Shown: positions 1 to 6,666, counted from the stretch's first letter. The stretch: DNA of 15,628 nt from Cytophagales bacterium UBA2561 (GCA_002340355.1 DDLX01000011.1:1-15628); one strand, 5' to 3'. Translations and numbers: made by a program. Notes: a model not told the origin generated them from the sequence alone.

Positions 1-2
1 AA

Positions 3-128
3 GTCTTATTTTTGGAGTTACATTTACAACTCAAAAGCCTCCAAAATTTAGAATATCAATTGTTGCTCAATGTGGAGCGACAAATGACTGCTTTCCAACT
101 TAGTCAAAAAGATAAAACGGATAAGTAA
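3..128 (+). CDS. C-terminal end of an unidentified upstream protein (partial)
   Basis: An open frame enters from the left edge and runs 41 codons to a TAA at 126-128. The peptide is leucine- and glutamine-rich and predicted helical at first (LELHLQLKSLQ, then YQLLLNVERQM), and ends in a charged, lysine-rich tail (SQKDKTDK). It is in the same reading frame as the next gene and is separated from it only by the single TAA, which is followed directly by that gene's ATG. It could be the end of an independent gene translationally coupled to the next one, or the body of a larger toxin whose C-terminal domain has been cut off by the stop. No domain is recognisable in 41 residues. A stop-free run of this length is somewhat unlikely by chance at this AT content but not conclusive. 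Confidence 0.5.
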   Translation, partial: VLFLELHLQLKSLQNLEYQLLLNVERQMTAFQLSQKDKTDK

Positions 129-455
129 ATGGAAAAGCACAAAAATAATAATGATGCAGTTGGGAATTATGCCGTTTATCAAATTATGGTTAGGGACAAA
201 ATTTATAAAATCGGCAAGGCAGATATTGACCGCATTACCAAAAGTTCGGGCGACCCAACCAGAATTCACCAACAAGTAACCGAATTACGCAAAAAATATA
301 CCCGTAGAGGTGTTTTTCATATTGTTGTGGAGACCATGTTTGGCGTAACAACCCAATACGCAAAAGAAGTGGAAGAGGCTATTTTAGAGTTAGTTACTCA
401 ACAAATGGGCTATGTTCCCGAAGGCAACCAAAAAAGTTATAAACCTAAAAAATAA
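129..455 (+). CDS. GIY-YIG/URI-fold nuclease domain protein, probable toxin domain
   Basis: A 108-residue protein that is essentially one domain. The order of motifs fits the GIY-YIG (URI) nuclease superfamily: YAVYQI (14-19) in place of GIY, YKIGKAD (26-32) in place of YIG, an arginine after GDP (R45), a glutamate in the next helix (E80 or E82 in AKEVEEAILE), and a late asparagine (N100 in EGNQKSYKP). Family enzymes cut DNA or RNA using these Tyr, Arg, Glu and Asn residues. The short length, lack of a DNA-binding extension and tight coupling to the next gene (4 nt) resemble URI-type toxin domains of polymorphic toxins more than UvrC or homing endonucleases. There is no signal peptide or trafficking domain. 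The ATG directly follows an in-frame TAA. The family call is from motif spacing only; toxin activity is inferred. Confidence 0.65.
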   Translation: MEKHKNNNDAVGNYAVYQIMVRDKIYKIGKADIDRITKSSGDPTRIHQQVTELRKKYTRRGVFHIVVETMFGVTTQYAKEVEEAILELVTQQMGYVPEGNQKSYKPKK

Positions 456-459
456 AGCC

Positions 460-1023
460 ATGCAAAAAACCATGCAAGTAAGTATTTCTGGCATTTTTAA
501 TCAGCCTGATTATTCTTTTGATTTATCAGGCGACTACTTGGATTTATTGGGAGATTCGATAGAAAACCTCCTTCAAAAATCACCTTTACCCAATGTAAAA
601 TCCGAAGAATTAGAACTTTACATTTGTACCGATGGCAAAAGTGAAGAAAGTTCAATTCGTAAAATATCAAAAGACGACAAAGGTCAATATTTAACCTTTC
701 ATTTTTGGATAGCTTATCCGAAAGTAGTTCGAGAAGTGACAGAACAGCTTTTGATAGATGTGGATTTGGAAATTTTTACAACCGAATTCATAAAATGTTT
801 GGAATTGGCTTTGACTTCCTATCAACTTGATAATCAAATTATTGAAGAAACTAAAAATAAAATTTTAGCGGAAATAAATCAAGATTTAGGAAAATATGCC
901 TTCAAATTTTCAGAAGAAGAAAGCAGACGGCGCATTACTCAGAGAGAATTATTGAGCAAGAAAATTGGGGAGCTAAATGCTAAATATGGACGGGATGTTA
1001 CTAAGGAACTCGTGAAGATTTGA
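460..1023 (+). CDS. Hypothetical protein, candidate immunity partner of the preceding nuclease
   Basis: The 187-residue product starts at the ATG 4 nt after the preceding stop. An in-frame ATG at 412 exists but would overlap the nuclease gene by 44 nt, and another lies at 472. The N-terminal half looks alpha/beta, with a conserved-looking aromatic segment (LTFHFWIAYPKVV, 78-90). The C-terminal half is charged and helical, rich in Glu and Lys (about 125-187), possibly a coiled coil. No signal peptide or membrane segment is present, so it should be cytoplasmic. Its position directly behind a likely toxin domain, its size and its acidic character match immunity proteins of polymorphic toxin systems; from memory the FHFWIxYP segment is reminiscent of the Imm44 group, but I could not test this. 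A nuclease accessory subunit is an alternative. Confidence 0.6.
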   Translation: MQKTMQVSISGIFNQPDYSFDLSGDYLDLLGDSIENLLQKSPLPNVKSEELELYICTDGKSEESSIRKISKDDKGQYLTFHFWIAYPKVVREVTEQLLIDVDLEIFTTEFIKCLELALTSYQLDNQIIEETKNKILAEINQDLGKYAFKFSEEESRRRITQRELLSKKIGELNAKYGRDVTKELVKI

Positions 1024-1054
1024 GATTCTACCTTACTAATGATTTATCAAATAT

Positions 1055-1084
1055 ATAGTGGTGGGTTTGCAAACCCACTGCTAT
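1055..1084. repeat. Perfect 16-bp palindrome within a 30-nt hairpin between convergent genes
   Basis: TGGGTTTGCAAACCCA (1062-1077) is a perfect palindrome. The flanks extend pairing to 15 bp on the plus strand if two G-U pairs are allowed (ATAGTGG against CTGCTAT). It lies between the ends of two convergent genes, 31 nt past one stop and 38 nt past the other, so it may end transcription from both sides. Neither side has a good U-tract, which leaves a REP-like dispersed repeat equally possible. No second copy is present in the window. Confidence 0.6.
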
Positions 1085-1122
1085 GAAAAAATTAAATACA
1101 TTTTGAAGATTTCTATTCTACA

Positions 1123-2652
1123 TTAAAGCCATTCAATTAACCATTCTTTTACCGTTTTATCATAACAGTTCATTCCAATTAAGGCTATCTTTTTTCCTAA
1201 ATTCTGGTACTTTTCGTAATATTTTCGGTCATGGATTTGTTGAATTGCCTCTTTTGCGGATTGATTAACTTTGAATTCAATGATGTAAATTGTGTCTTTG
1301 GTTTGAACTATTGCATCTATACGCCCTCGATTGGTCTTCACTTCGGCTTCAATATGATAACCCACTAATTTTAAAGCCAAATAAAAAATCGCTTGATAAT
1401 ATTTTTCTTGTTTTGCCTCAAATAAGTCGTAAGGAATATTTGCTAAAAGAACATTGAAACGATGTTCAACCATTTCCAAATCAGCTTGACGAAATCCTTT
1501 TGCAATTTGATAGCAAACCGCACCTGCATTATGTTGCTCTGCATAATAATTTAACAAATACCGCTCAAAAGATTCTTGTACTTCATGGTTTGGATATTTT
1601 AACTCATAAATATAATAATTCGACTGATTGGCAATGGTCAAATAACCCGTCTGGAAAAGCAGTGTATAAACATCCAAATTTTCAATCTGATAGCTTTTGA
1701 TACTTTGCGTTTCTACTTCTAAACTATCCATTTGATATAAGTTTTGTTGTCGGAGCATTTTGAGCAAAAACGTAGGCGTGCCTGTTTCAAACCAAAAATT
1801 ATTGAATCGTTTTTGTTTCATCAAATGCAAGACCGAAAATGAGTTATACAAGGTTTCTTCTTCCACATCCCAACGGTAGCCATTATACCACCACCGAATT
1901 TTTTCAATCATCTCCAGACGGCTTACCTTTTCTTTTTTGGCTAATTCATCAATTTCAGTGGTAAAATAATGTTCCAATTCGGTTTGGGTATAACCGACCA
2001 AAGCATGAGTTTGGGGACTCATCGTAATGTCTTCCAGATGGTTCAAATCTGAAAAAATCGATACTTTGCTGAATTTAGAAACCCCTGTTAAAAAGAAAAA
2101 ATGAATATGTGCATCTAAACTTTTAATCACGGAATAAAATTGCTTGAGAATACTTCGATTTTCTTGTGCCTGTGGCAGCTCGGTTTCATCTAAAAAATCA
2201 ATGATGGGTTTGTCATATTCATCAATCAAAATGACCACTTTTCCAGATTTGGCAGAAAGTTGTATAATCAATTTATAAAAATAATCTTTAAGATTATCGG
2301 CTTGAATAGTAAGCTGATATTTTTCGGCTATAAATTGCAAATGTGTCTGAATTGCCTTATCCAAAGATTGATGATGATACTCCATAGGTGAAAAATCCAG
2401 CCGAATTACAGGGCATTTTTCCCAATCAGTTTTATTTTCTATCCAAAGTCCTTCAAAGAGTTCTTTTTTACCTAAAAATATAGCTTCTAATGTACTGATT
2501 AATAAACTTTTACCAAATCTACGGGGACGAGATAGAAAGTAATATTTACCCTGAGTAATTAGCTTATAAATATATTGTGTCTTATCAATATACAGATACC
2601 CCTCTGTTCTTAAAGATTTAAAATTCTGAATACCTACTGGATATTTTTGCAT
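1123..2652 (-). CDS. AAA-ATPase-like / PD-(D/E)XK nuclease-fold protein
   Basis: A 509-residue two-domain protein of a type common in Bacteroidota and Clostridia (Pfam AAA-ATPase_like plus PDDEXK_9). The N-terminus reads MQKYPVGIQNF then YIDKT, as in the family. Walker A is RPRRFGKSL (42-50) and Walker B is VVILIDEYD (139-147). The segment LTGVSKFSKVSIFSDLNHL is the family's conserved block after Walker B. The C-terminal 75 residues carry a nuclease-like core: GRIDAIV (D446) and YIIEFKVN (E459, K461), followed by a helix ending near KYYEKY. These residues look intact, so nuclease activity is possible; the biological role of the family is not established. Full length, with its own promoter upstream. 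It is convergent with the toxin-like pair and not in an operon with them. Confidence 0.9.
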   Translation of the reverse strand: MQKYPVGIQNFKSLRTEGYLYIDKTQYIYKLITQGKYYFLSRPRRFGKSLLISTLEAIFLGKKELFEGLWIENKTDWEKCPVIRLDFSPMEYHHQSLDKAIQTHLQFIAEKYQLTIQADNLKDYFYKLIIQLSAKSGKVVILIDEYDKPIIDFLDETELPQAQENRSILKQFYSVIKSLDAHIHFFFLTGVSKFSKVSIFSDLNHLEDITMSPQTHALVGYTQTELEHYFTTEIDELAKKEKVSRLEMIEKIRWWYNGYRWDVEEETLYNSFSVLHLMKQKRFNNFWFETGTPTFLLKMLRQQNLYQMDSLEVETQSIKSYQIENLDVYTLLFQTGYLTIANQSNYYIYELKYPNHEVQESFERYLLNYYAEQHNAGAVCYQIAKGFRQADLEMVEHRFNVLLANIPYDLFEAKQEKYYQAIFYLALKLVGYHIEAEVKTNRGRIDAIVQTKDTIYIIEFKVNQSAKEAIQQIHDRKYYEKYQNLGKKIALIGMNCYDKTVKEWLIEWL

Positions 2653-2699
2653 GGTTTTATTTATCTAAAGAGTATAGATTTCTGATTTTGTGAGGATTA

Positions 2700-2731
2700 C
2701 AAAAATAGAAGTAAACTGTAAATTTGTTCAA
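2700..2731 (-). promoter_or_regulatory. Bacteroidota-type promoter for the ATPase/nuclease gene
   Basis: On the minus strand TATTTTTG (2700-2707) matches the -7 consensus TAnnTTTG exactly, and a TTG (2729-2731) lies 21 nt upstream as the -33 element. Predicted transcription would start near 2693, giving a leader of about 40 nt. Confidence 0.6.
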
Positions 2732-2779
2732 TGAAAATCAATCAAAAAAAGTTTAAGGTACTTGGTGCAAAAGTCTCCT

Positions 2780-2833
2780 AAAAAAATAACCAAATTCTTG
2801 CTAAAAACAGTACTTATAGCAAAAATTTGGTTA
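2780..2833 (-). terminator. Intrinsic terminator after aldB
   Basis: Arms at 2788-2803 and 2817-2832 form a 16-bp stem (AACCAAATTCTTGCTA on the plus strand), with one position that is a mismatch or G-U pair depending on strand, and a 13-nt loop. On the minus strand the stem is followed by seven consecutive T (2786-2780). It sits 29 nt past the aldB stop and upstream of the ATPase promoter, so it insulates the two genes. Confidence 0.85.
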
Positions 2834-2861
2834 AAATAATTTATATAAATCTTATTATTTT

Positions 2862-4361
2862 CTAAAAAAATCCTTGTTTATTTTTATCATAAGAGATAAG
2901 CATATTTTTACTTTGTTGGTAATGATTCAACATCATCAAGTGAGTTTCACGACCAAATCCTGATTTTTTGTATCCACCAAATGGGGCATGAGCAGGATAA
3001 GTATGATAACAATTAACCCAAACCCGACCTGCTTTGATGCCTCGTGGAATTTGATACAATTGGTGAGCATCTCTTGTCCAAACACCAGCCCCTAAACCAT
3101 AAAGGGTATCATTGGCAATTTCGAGAGCTTCGGCTTCATCCTTAAATTTAGTTACACAAGCTACGGGACCAAAAATCTCTTCTTGGAAAACACGCATTTT
3201 ATTATGTCCTTCCAATAAAGTAGGTTGCACATAAAAACCGTTTTCAAACTCACCTTCCAACTGACAAGCCTGCCCCCCTGCCAATACTTTTGCTCCTTCT
3301 TCCTTACCGATATTGATATAGGACAATATTTTTTCAAATTGGTCATTTGAAGCTTGCGCGCCCATCATGGTATTGGGGTCGTAAGGATTATTTTGGATAA
3401 TGGCTTCGGTACGTTCAACGACTTTCGCCATGAATTTATCGTAAATGTCTTCTTGAACCAAAATTCGAGAAGGACAAGTACAAACTTCTCCTTGATTAAA
3501 AGCAAATAAAACCGCTCCTTCGATAGCTTTATCTAAGAATTCATCGTCTGCATCCATGACACTATTGAAGAAAATATTAGGTGATTTTCCACCCAATTCC
3601 ATCGTGACAGGATTTAGATTTTTAGAGGCATATTGCATAATCAATTGTCCCGTAGTAGTTTCACCTGTAAAGGCTACTTTATCCACTTTACTACTGGAAG
3701 CCAGAGGCTTACCCGCTTCAGGACCAAAGCCATGTACTACATTGATAACACCTTTCGGAAATACATCAGCGATTTTTTCCATCAATAAAGTTGCTGAAGA
3801 AGGAGTTTGTTCGGCTGGTTTCAAAACCACACAATTGCCCGTTGCCAAAGCAGGAGGCAATTTCCAAGAAAGCATCAACAAAGGAAAGTTCCAAGGGATA
3901 ATTTGAGCCACTACACCAAGCGGTTCTTTGACAATCATCGAGACCGTATTTGCATCCAATTCAGAAACAGAACCCTCATCCGCACGAATTACAGAAGCAA
4001 AATAACGCCAATGATCAATAGCCAGAGGTACATCCGCATTTAATGTTTCACGAATTGCTTTCCCATTATCACAGGTCTCCACTAAGGCAAATTCTTCGAG
4101 ATGTTCTTCAATTATATCTGCTACTTTATTGAGTAGTGCCGAACGCTCTGTAACAGAGGTATTTCCCCATGCTTCTTTGGCGGCGTTAGCCGCATCAACT
4201 GCGAGTTCAATGTCTTCTTTCTGTGAACGAGGATAGTGAGCAATTAAGCTACCATCTACTGGAGAAGTATTTTCAAAATACTCACCACCTACAGGAGCAA
4301 CAAATTCTCCATTAATAAAATTGTTGTACTTTTCTTGGAATTGAGGTTTTGAATAGCTCAT
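2862..4361 (-). CDS. aldB: NAD(P)-dependent aldehyde dehydrogenase, AldB/ExaC/AcoD type
   Basis: A 499-residue full-length aldehyde dehydrogenase that oxidises small aldehydes, typically acetaldehyde, to the acid. Key residues are present: oxyanion-hole N158 in IIPWNFPL, cofactor-binding K181 in LKPAE, general base E255 in MELGGKSPN, and nucleophile C294 in GEVCTCPSR. The stretch FAFNQGEVCTCPSR, the block MRVFQEEIFGPV and a C-terminus ending in GFF are characteristic of the AldB/ExaC/AcoD branch and strongly resemble E. coli AldB as I remember it. The enzyme is cytoplasmic with no signal peptide. It is monocistronic: a strong terminator follows, and the methyltransferase terminator precedes it. 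Two Fur-box-like sequences lie in its promoter region. Subfamily assignment is firm; the physiological substrate and the NAD/NADP preference are inferred. Confidence 0.93.
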   Translation of the reverse strand: MSYSKPQFQEKYNNFINGEFVAPVGGEYFENTSPVDGSLIAHYPRSQKEDIELAVDAANAAKEAWGNTSVTERSALLNKVADIIEEHLEEFALVETCDNGKAIRETLNADVPLAIDHWRYFASVIRADEGSVSELDANTVSMIVKEPLGVVAQIIPWNFPLLMLSWKLPPALATGNCVVLKPAEQTPSSATLLMEKIADVFPKGVINVVHGFGPEAGKPLASSSKVDKVAFTGETTTGQLIMQYASKNLNPVTMELGGKSPNIFFNSVMDADDEFLDKAIEGAVLFAFNQGEVCTCPSRILVQEDIYDKFMAKVVERTEAIIQNNPYDPNTMMGAQASNDQFEKILSYINIGKEEGAKVLAGGQACQLEGEFENGFYVQPTLLEGHNKMRVFQEEIFGPVACVTKFKDEAEALEIANDTLYGLGAGVWTRDAHQLYQIPRGIKAGRVWVNCYHTYPAHAPFGGYKKSGFGRETHLMMLNHYQQSKNMLISYDKNKQGFF

Positions 4362-4394
4362 AAATTAGATTTTTTCATTTTTAATAATACTCTA

Positions 4395-4413
4395 TCTAAT
4401 GAGAATCATTATA
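4395..4413. promoter_or_regulatory. Fur-box-like inverted repeat upstream of aldB
   Basis: TAATGA-GAA-TCATTA (4397-4411) is a perfect 6-bp inverted repeat with a 3-nt centre. Over 19 positions (4395-4413) it matches the E. coli Fur consensus GATAATGATAATCATTATC at 15. It ends 34 bp before the aldB start codon, roughly at the predicted transcription start, a position suited to repression. Fur, PerR or Zur could bind such a site. Confidence 0.4.
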
Positions 4414-4419
4414 ACAAAA

Positions 4420-4452
4420 CAAATCTGCTGAATGTTTACTTTATTTAAACAA
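4420..4452 (-). promoter_or_regulatory. Weak candidate promoter for aldB
   Basis: On the minus strand CAGATTTG (4420-4427) matches the -7 consensus TAnnTTTG in all but the first base, with a TTG (4450-4452) 22 nt upstream. No better match exists in the gap. It lies between the two Fur-like sequences. Confidence 0.3.
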
Positions 4453-4458
4453 GAATAA

Positions 4459-4477
4459 GATAATGATAAAAAATCTC
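4459..4477. promoter_or_regulatory. Second, weaker Fur-like half-site upstream of aldB
   Basis: GATAATGATAA (4459-4469) is identical to the first 11 bases of the E. coli Fur consensus; across 19 positions the match is 15. The symmetry of the second half is lost. It lies just upstream of the candidate -33 element, so the two Fur-like sequences would bracket the promoter. Confidence 0.3.
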
Positions 4478-4497
4478 CAAGAAAAAACGATTTAGGT

Positions 4498-4522
4498 AAA
4501 AAAATAAGTCTTACAAAAGACT
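4498..4522 (-). terminator. Short terminator overlapping the methyltransferase stop codon
   Basis: A 6-bp stem (AGTCTT at 4507-4512 with AAGACT at 4517-4522) with a 4-nt loop is followed on the minus strand by TA and seven T (4504-4498). The stem includes two bases of the TAG stop at 4523-4521. The stem is short and AU-rich, so termination may be partial. Confidence 0.6.
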
Positions 4523-5201
4523 ATTTTTGGTATAAATATAACGCTCTTTCTAATCCTGTATCTGATTTATAATTAATAACTTTCATTGATGAAAATTGCC
4601 CTACTTTTTGGAAAGCTAACATTTCTTCATGGGAAGGAAGGTAAGCATTTAATTCTCCCCACTCTGTTTCAACCTTAATTTTTTGATTCCCCACATGCAC
4701 ACCCACATAACGAATCTGTTGAGGGATTTCCAGAACTAATAAGCCTCCTGATTTTAGGGCTTGAGCAAATTTTTTAATGACTTCTTTTTGTTCATCAGGA
4801 CTTAACTCAAGAACGCCTGACCAAAGCCATAAGATAGCACTAGGATGTTGTTGAATAGGATAAAATCGAATATCTGTTTCGATAACACTTACACTCTGAC
4901 TTGCATTTTGACGAGTGTACGCACACATTTTAGGAGACCTATCCAGAGCTGTAATATGCCCTTGGAATCCCTGTTGTGTTAATCCTTGAGTTACTCGTCC
5001 GTAGCCTGCTCCAATTTCTAAAATCTCTAAGGCATTTTTGAGATATGGATATAGAATGCGTAAGTCAGGACAAGTATCAAATCCTTGTAAACGAGCAATT
5101 TCTTTAAACTTAGAAAGCTTAATTTTTTCGTAAAAAGCTAAATTTGTATCCATAACTGTAACTTGTCCAAAATCTGCTTGAGCAAACTGTACCGCTTCCA
5201 T
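4521..5201 (-). CDS. Class I SAM-dependent methyltransferase, substrate unknown
   Basis: A 226-residue Rossmann-fold methyltransferase. Motif I is ILEIGAGYGRVT (60-71), the acidic residue that binds the ribose of S-adenosylmethionine is D87 in ITALDRSP, and a further acidic position is D110 in VIETDIRF. ILWLWSGVLEL (123-133) occupies the post-motif strand, and a later strand reads GGLLVLEIP. The first 55 residues are helical and may cap the active site. Nothing identifies the acceptor (small molecule, protein or RNA). It has its own leader of about 120 nt, with a TAnnTTTG box near the end of the preceding amidase gene, and its own terminator, so it is probably transcribed alone, with possible read-through from the amidase gene. 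Confidence 0.85.
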   Translation of the reverse strand: MEAVQFAQADFGQVTVMDTNLAFYEKIKLSKFKEIARLQGFDTCPDLRILYPYLKNALEILEIGAGYGRVTQGLTQQGFQGHITALDRSPKMCAYTRQNASQSVSVIETDIRFYPIQQHPSAILWLWSGVLELSPDEQKEVIKKFAQALKSGGLLVLEIPQQIRYVGVHVGNQKIKVETEWGELNAYLPSHEEMLAFQKVGQFSSMKVINYKSDTGLERALYLYQK

Positions 5202-5294
5202 TATTGGTTATATTTTAGTTCTGAAATTACATCCGTAAAGTAATTGAGCGTTCTAATCGTAAAGTTTAATCGCAAACCACTTCATAAAGCCTAA

Positions 5295-5332
5295 TTTGTC
5301 TTCAAAAAGGATAATCATTTTTAAGAGACAAA
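5295..5332. other. Inverted repeat in the methyltransferase leader
   Basis: TTTGTCT (5295-5301) and AGACAAA (5326-5332) are perfect 7-bp arms around 24 nt that contain a further AAAAA/TTTTT pair. It overlaps the likely transcription start and lies just after the amidase stop. There is no U-tract, so it is not a convincing terminator; it may be a leader structure, an operator or chance. Confidence 0.3.
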
Positions 5333-5336
5333 GATA
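5329..5336 (-). promoter_or_regulatory. TAnnTTTG box upstream of the methyltransferase
   Basis: TATCTTTG on the minus strand is an exact -7 match, lying immediately after the amidase stop codon. No TTG occurs at the expected -33 distance, so this is a partial promoter match. The implied leader is about 120 nt. Confidence 0.45.
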
Positions 5337-5337
5337 G

Positions 5338-6666
5338 TTATTTTTTCTGACGTTTTAACTCCCTGAAATACTGTAAAATACCTTGATAATAAGCCTCCGC
5401 AACTTCTTGGACTCGTTTAGCAGGACGATCAAGACGATTCACTTTGAGACGTTCCGATTCCCAACGATGATTCTGAACTAACGTTTCTCCAAAACAAAGT
5501 GGGCTGTTCAGTCGTCTGCAAAGCCCCAAATTACGAGCATAAACTCCATGTTGTACGTAAATACTAGCATTTTTCAAATAACCTAAATGGTTCTCTTTCG
5601 GAATGGTATTTACTTTTAGTTTTTGTTCAAACTGCCTGATAATATATTTAGAAGCTAGTACTGATTTATCGAAATTCTGCATTAATAAAATCCGCAGAAA
5701 ATGTAAACGCTCTTCGGGTTCATCCATCTCATGACGCATAAATGCCCCTGCCACGAACGTCATATTATAATTGTGTGAACTGGGCTGGTCAATGGCTTTG
5801 ATATCGGGATCAGCATTATAATGAATGGCAATAGTTAAATCAGGATCGTAGGCATTAATGATATCGGCTCGTAAGGCTAATTCAGGACTTGCCAAGTATA
5901 AAGTATGTAGTCGAGCATCGAATTTTTTGAGTTTTTGCGCCCGAACTTGCGTAAATCGTTTCTCTTGGATATCCTTTCGGAATAGAGCAGGAAAATCACT
6001 TTGTTTCCACTGTTTGAACGTTTTACCTGAAACCAAAACTCCTGCTTTTGGTCTCGTAATCAATACATTGGCTCCTGCTCTGGTGAGTTTATCTTTCAGA
6101 AGTCGTGCAGTGGTTAGGGTCAAATTTGCTTCATAAAATCGAACGGTATCCTTATGCACATATGCCAATTCAATGAATTTACCTTCAATCTTTGCCGTTT
6201 CAAAATCACCTGCAAAATGTCCTGGATCAAGAGCAATCTTATACCCTGAAAGAGGTTTATATTTTCGTCCATAATATTTTTGTCCACCTTTTAATTTAGC
6301 ACGGTGAATTCCATATTGAATACGTTCATTTTTGGTAAATCTTCGTCCGCCTTTTCTCTGGAAAATTTTTAATTGTTCCTCTGTATTTCTATGACGCAAT
6401 AAGTTTCTAAATATCTCAATTTCATCCCAATAAATGCGACATTCAGGACGATTTCCTCTTTTAGCACTCAAAGAAGCATAAGTTGTAATTCCCCGCCCAT
6501 CAATGGAGTAATAGCATTTGTTCTCACTATGTTTGATAAGGTATTTATCGGCGAATCGATTGTAGTAATTGTGTAAGTCATCTACCGTTTGGGCTTGCAC
6601 AGAGTTAAGATTAATGGTATTCCAAATAAAAAATAAGCAAGAACACCAAAAAATTATTTGTCGCAT
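5338..6666 (-). CDS. Exported N-acetylmuramoyl-L-alanine amidase (Amidase_3 family)
   Basis: A zinc amidase that cleaves the bond between N-acetylmuramic acid and L-alanine in peptidoglycan; 442 residues. A signal peptide is clear (hydrophobic 4-20, cleavage after VQA near residue 25), placing it in the periplasm. Zinc ligands are H150 (ALDPGH), E179 (FYEANL) and H282 (IAIHYNA); the catalytic glutamate is E394 (CFGE). Residues 26-140 form an N-terminal region of unknown type, basic toward its end. Spacing between E179 and H282 is about 100 residues, roughly twice the usual, with a basic helical insertion around 210-262, and the H282 to E394 segment is also long. It is therefore a lineage-specific amidase rather than AmiA/B/C proper. 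Likely jobs are cell separation or wall turnover. No LysM or SPOR domain is visible. Confidence 0.87.
   Translation of the reverse strand: MRQIIFWCSCLFFIWNTINLNSVQAQTVDDLHNYYNRFADKYLIKHSENKCYYSIDGRGITTYASLSAKRGNRPECRIYWDEIEIFRNLLRHRNTEEQLKIFQRKGGRRFTKNERIQYGIHRAKLKGGQKYYGRKYKPLSGYKIALDPGHFAGDFETAKIEGKFIELAYVHKDTVRFYEANLTLTTARLLKDKLTRAGANVLITRPKAGVLVSGKTFKQWKQSDFPALFRKDIQEKRFTQVRAQKLKKFDARLHTLYLASPELALRADIINAYDPDLTIAIHYNADPDIKAIDQPSSHNYNMTFVAGAFMRHEMDEPEERLHFLRILLMQNFDKSVLASKYIIRQFEQKLKVNTIPKENHLGYLKNASIYVQHGVYARNLGLCRRLNSPLCFGETLVQNHRWESERLKVNRLDRPAKRVQEVAEAYYQGILQYFRELKRQKK

Noticed and set aside
48..275. Open frame on the minus strand opposite the start of the nuclease gene
   Set aside because: It is antisense to a frame with clear family motifs; its own translation is a hydrophobic, low-complexity shadow with no recognisable start context.
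412..462. Upstream ATG for the immunity-like gene
   Set aside because: It would overlap the nuclease gene by 44 nt and add a lysine-rich translation of the other frame; the ATG at 460, 4 nt after the stop, is the natural start.
1..1100. Mobile element carrying the toxin-like pair
   Set aside because: No transposase, integrase, terminal inverted repeat, target duplication or tRNA was found; transfer cannot be judged from this window.
129..2652. A single three-gene defence system made of the nuclease, its partner and the ATPase/nuclease gene
   Set aside because: The ATPase gene is convergent, has its own promoter and is separated by a hairpin. Proximity alone does not support one system.
3161..4043. 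Several open frames overlapping aldB on both strands
   Set aside because: They lie wholly inside a gene whose catalytic motifs are unambiguous and carry no motifs of their own.
5304..5322. A third Fur-like match in the methyltransferase leader
   Set aside because: Only 14 of 19 positions agree and symmetry is missing; kept as a warning about chance matches rather than called a site.
5858..6136. Plus-strand frame inside the amidase gene
   Set aside because: Antisense shadow of the region between two zinc ligands of the amidase.
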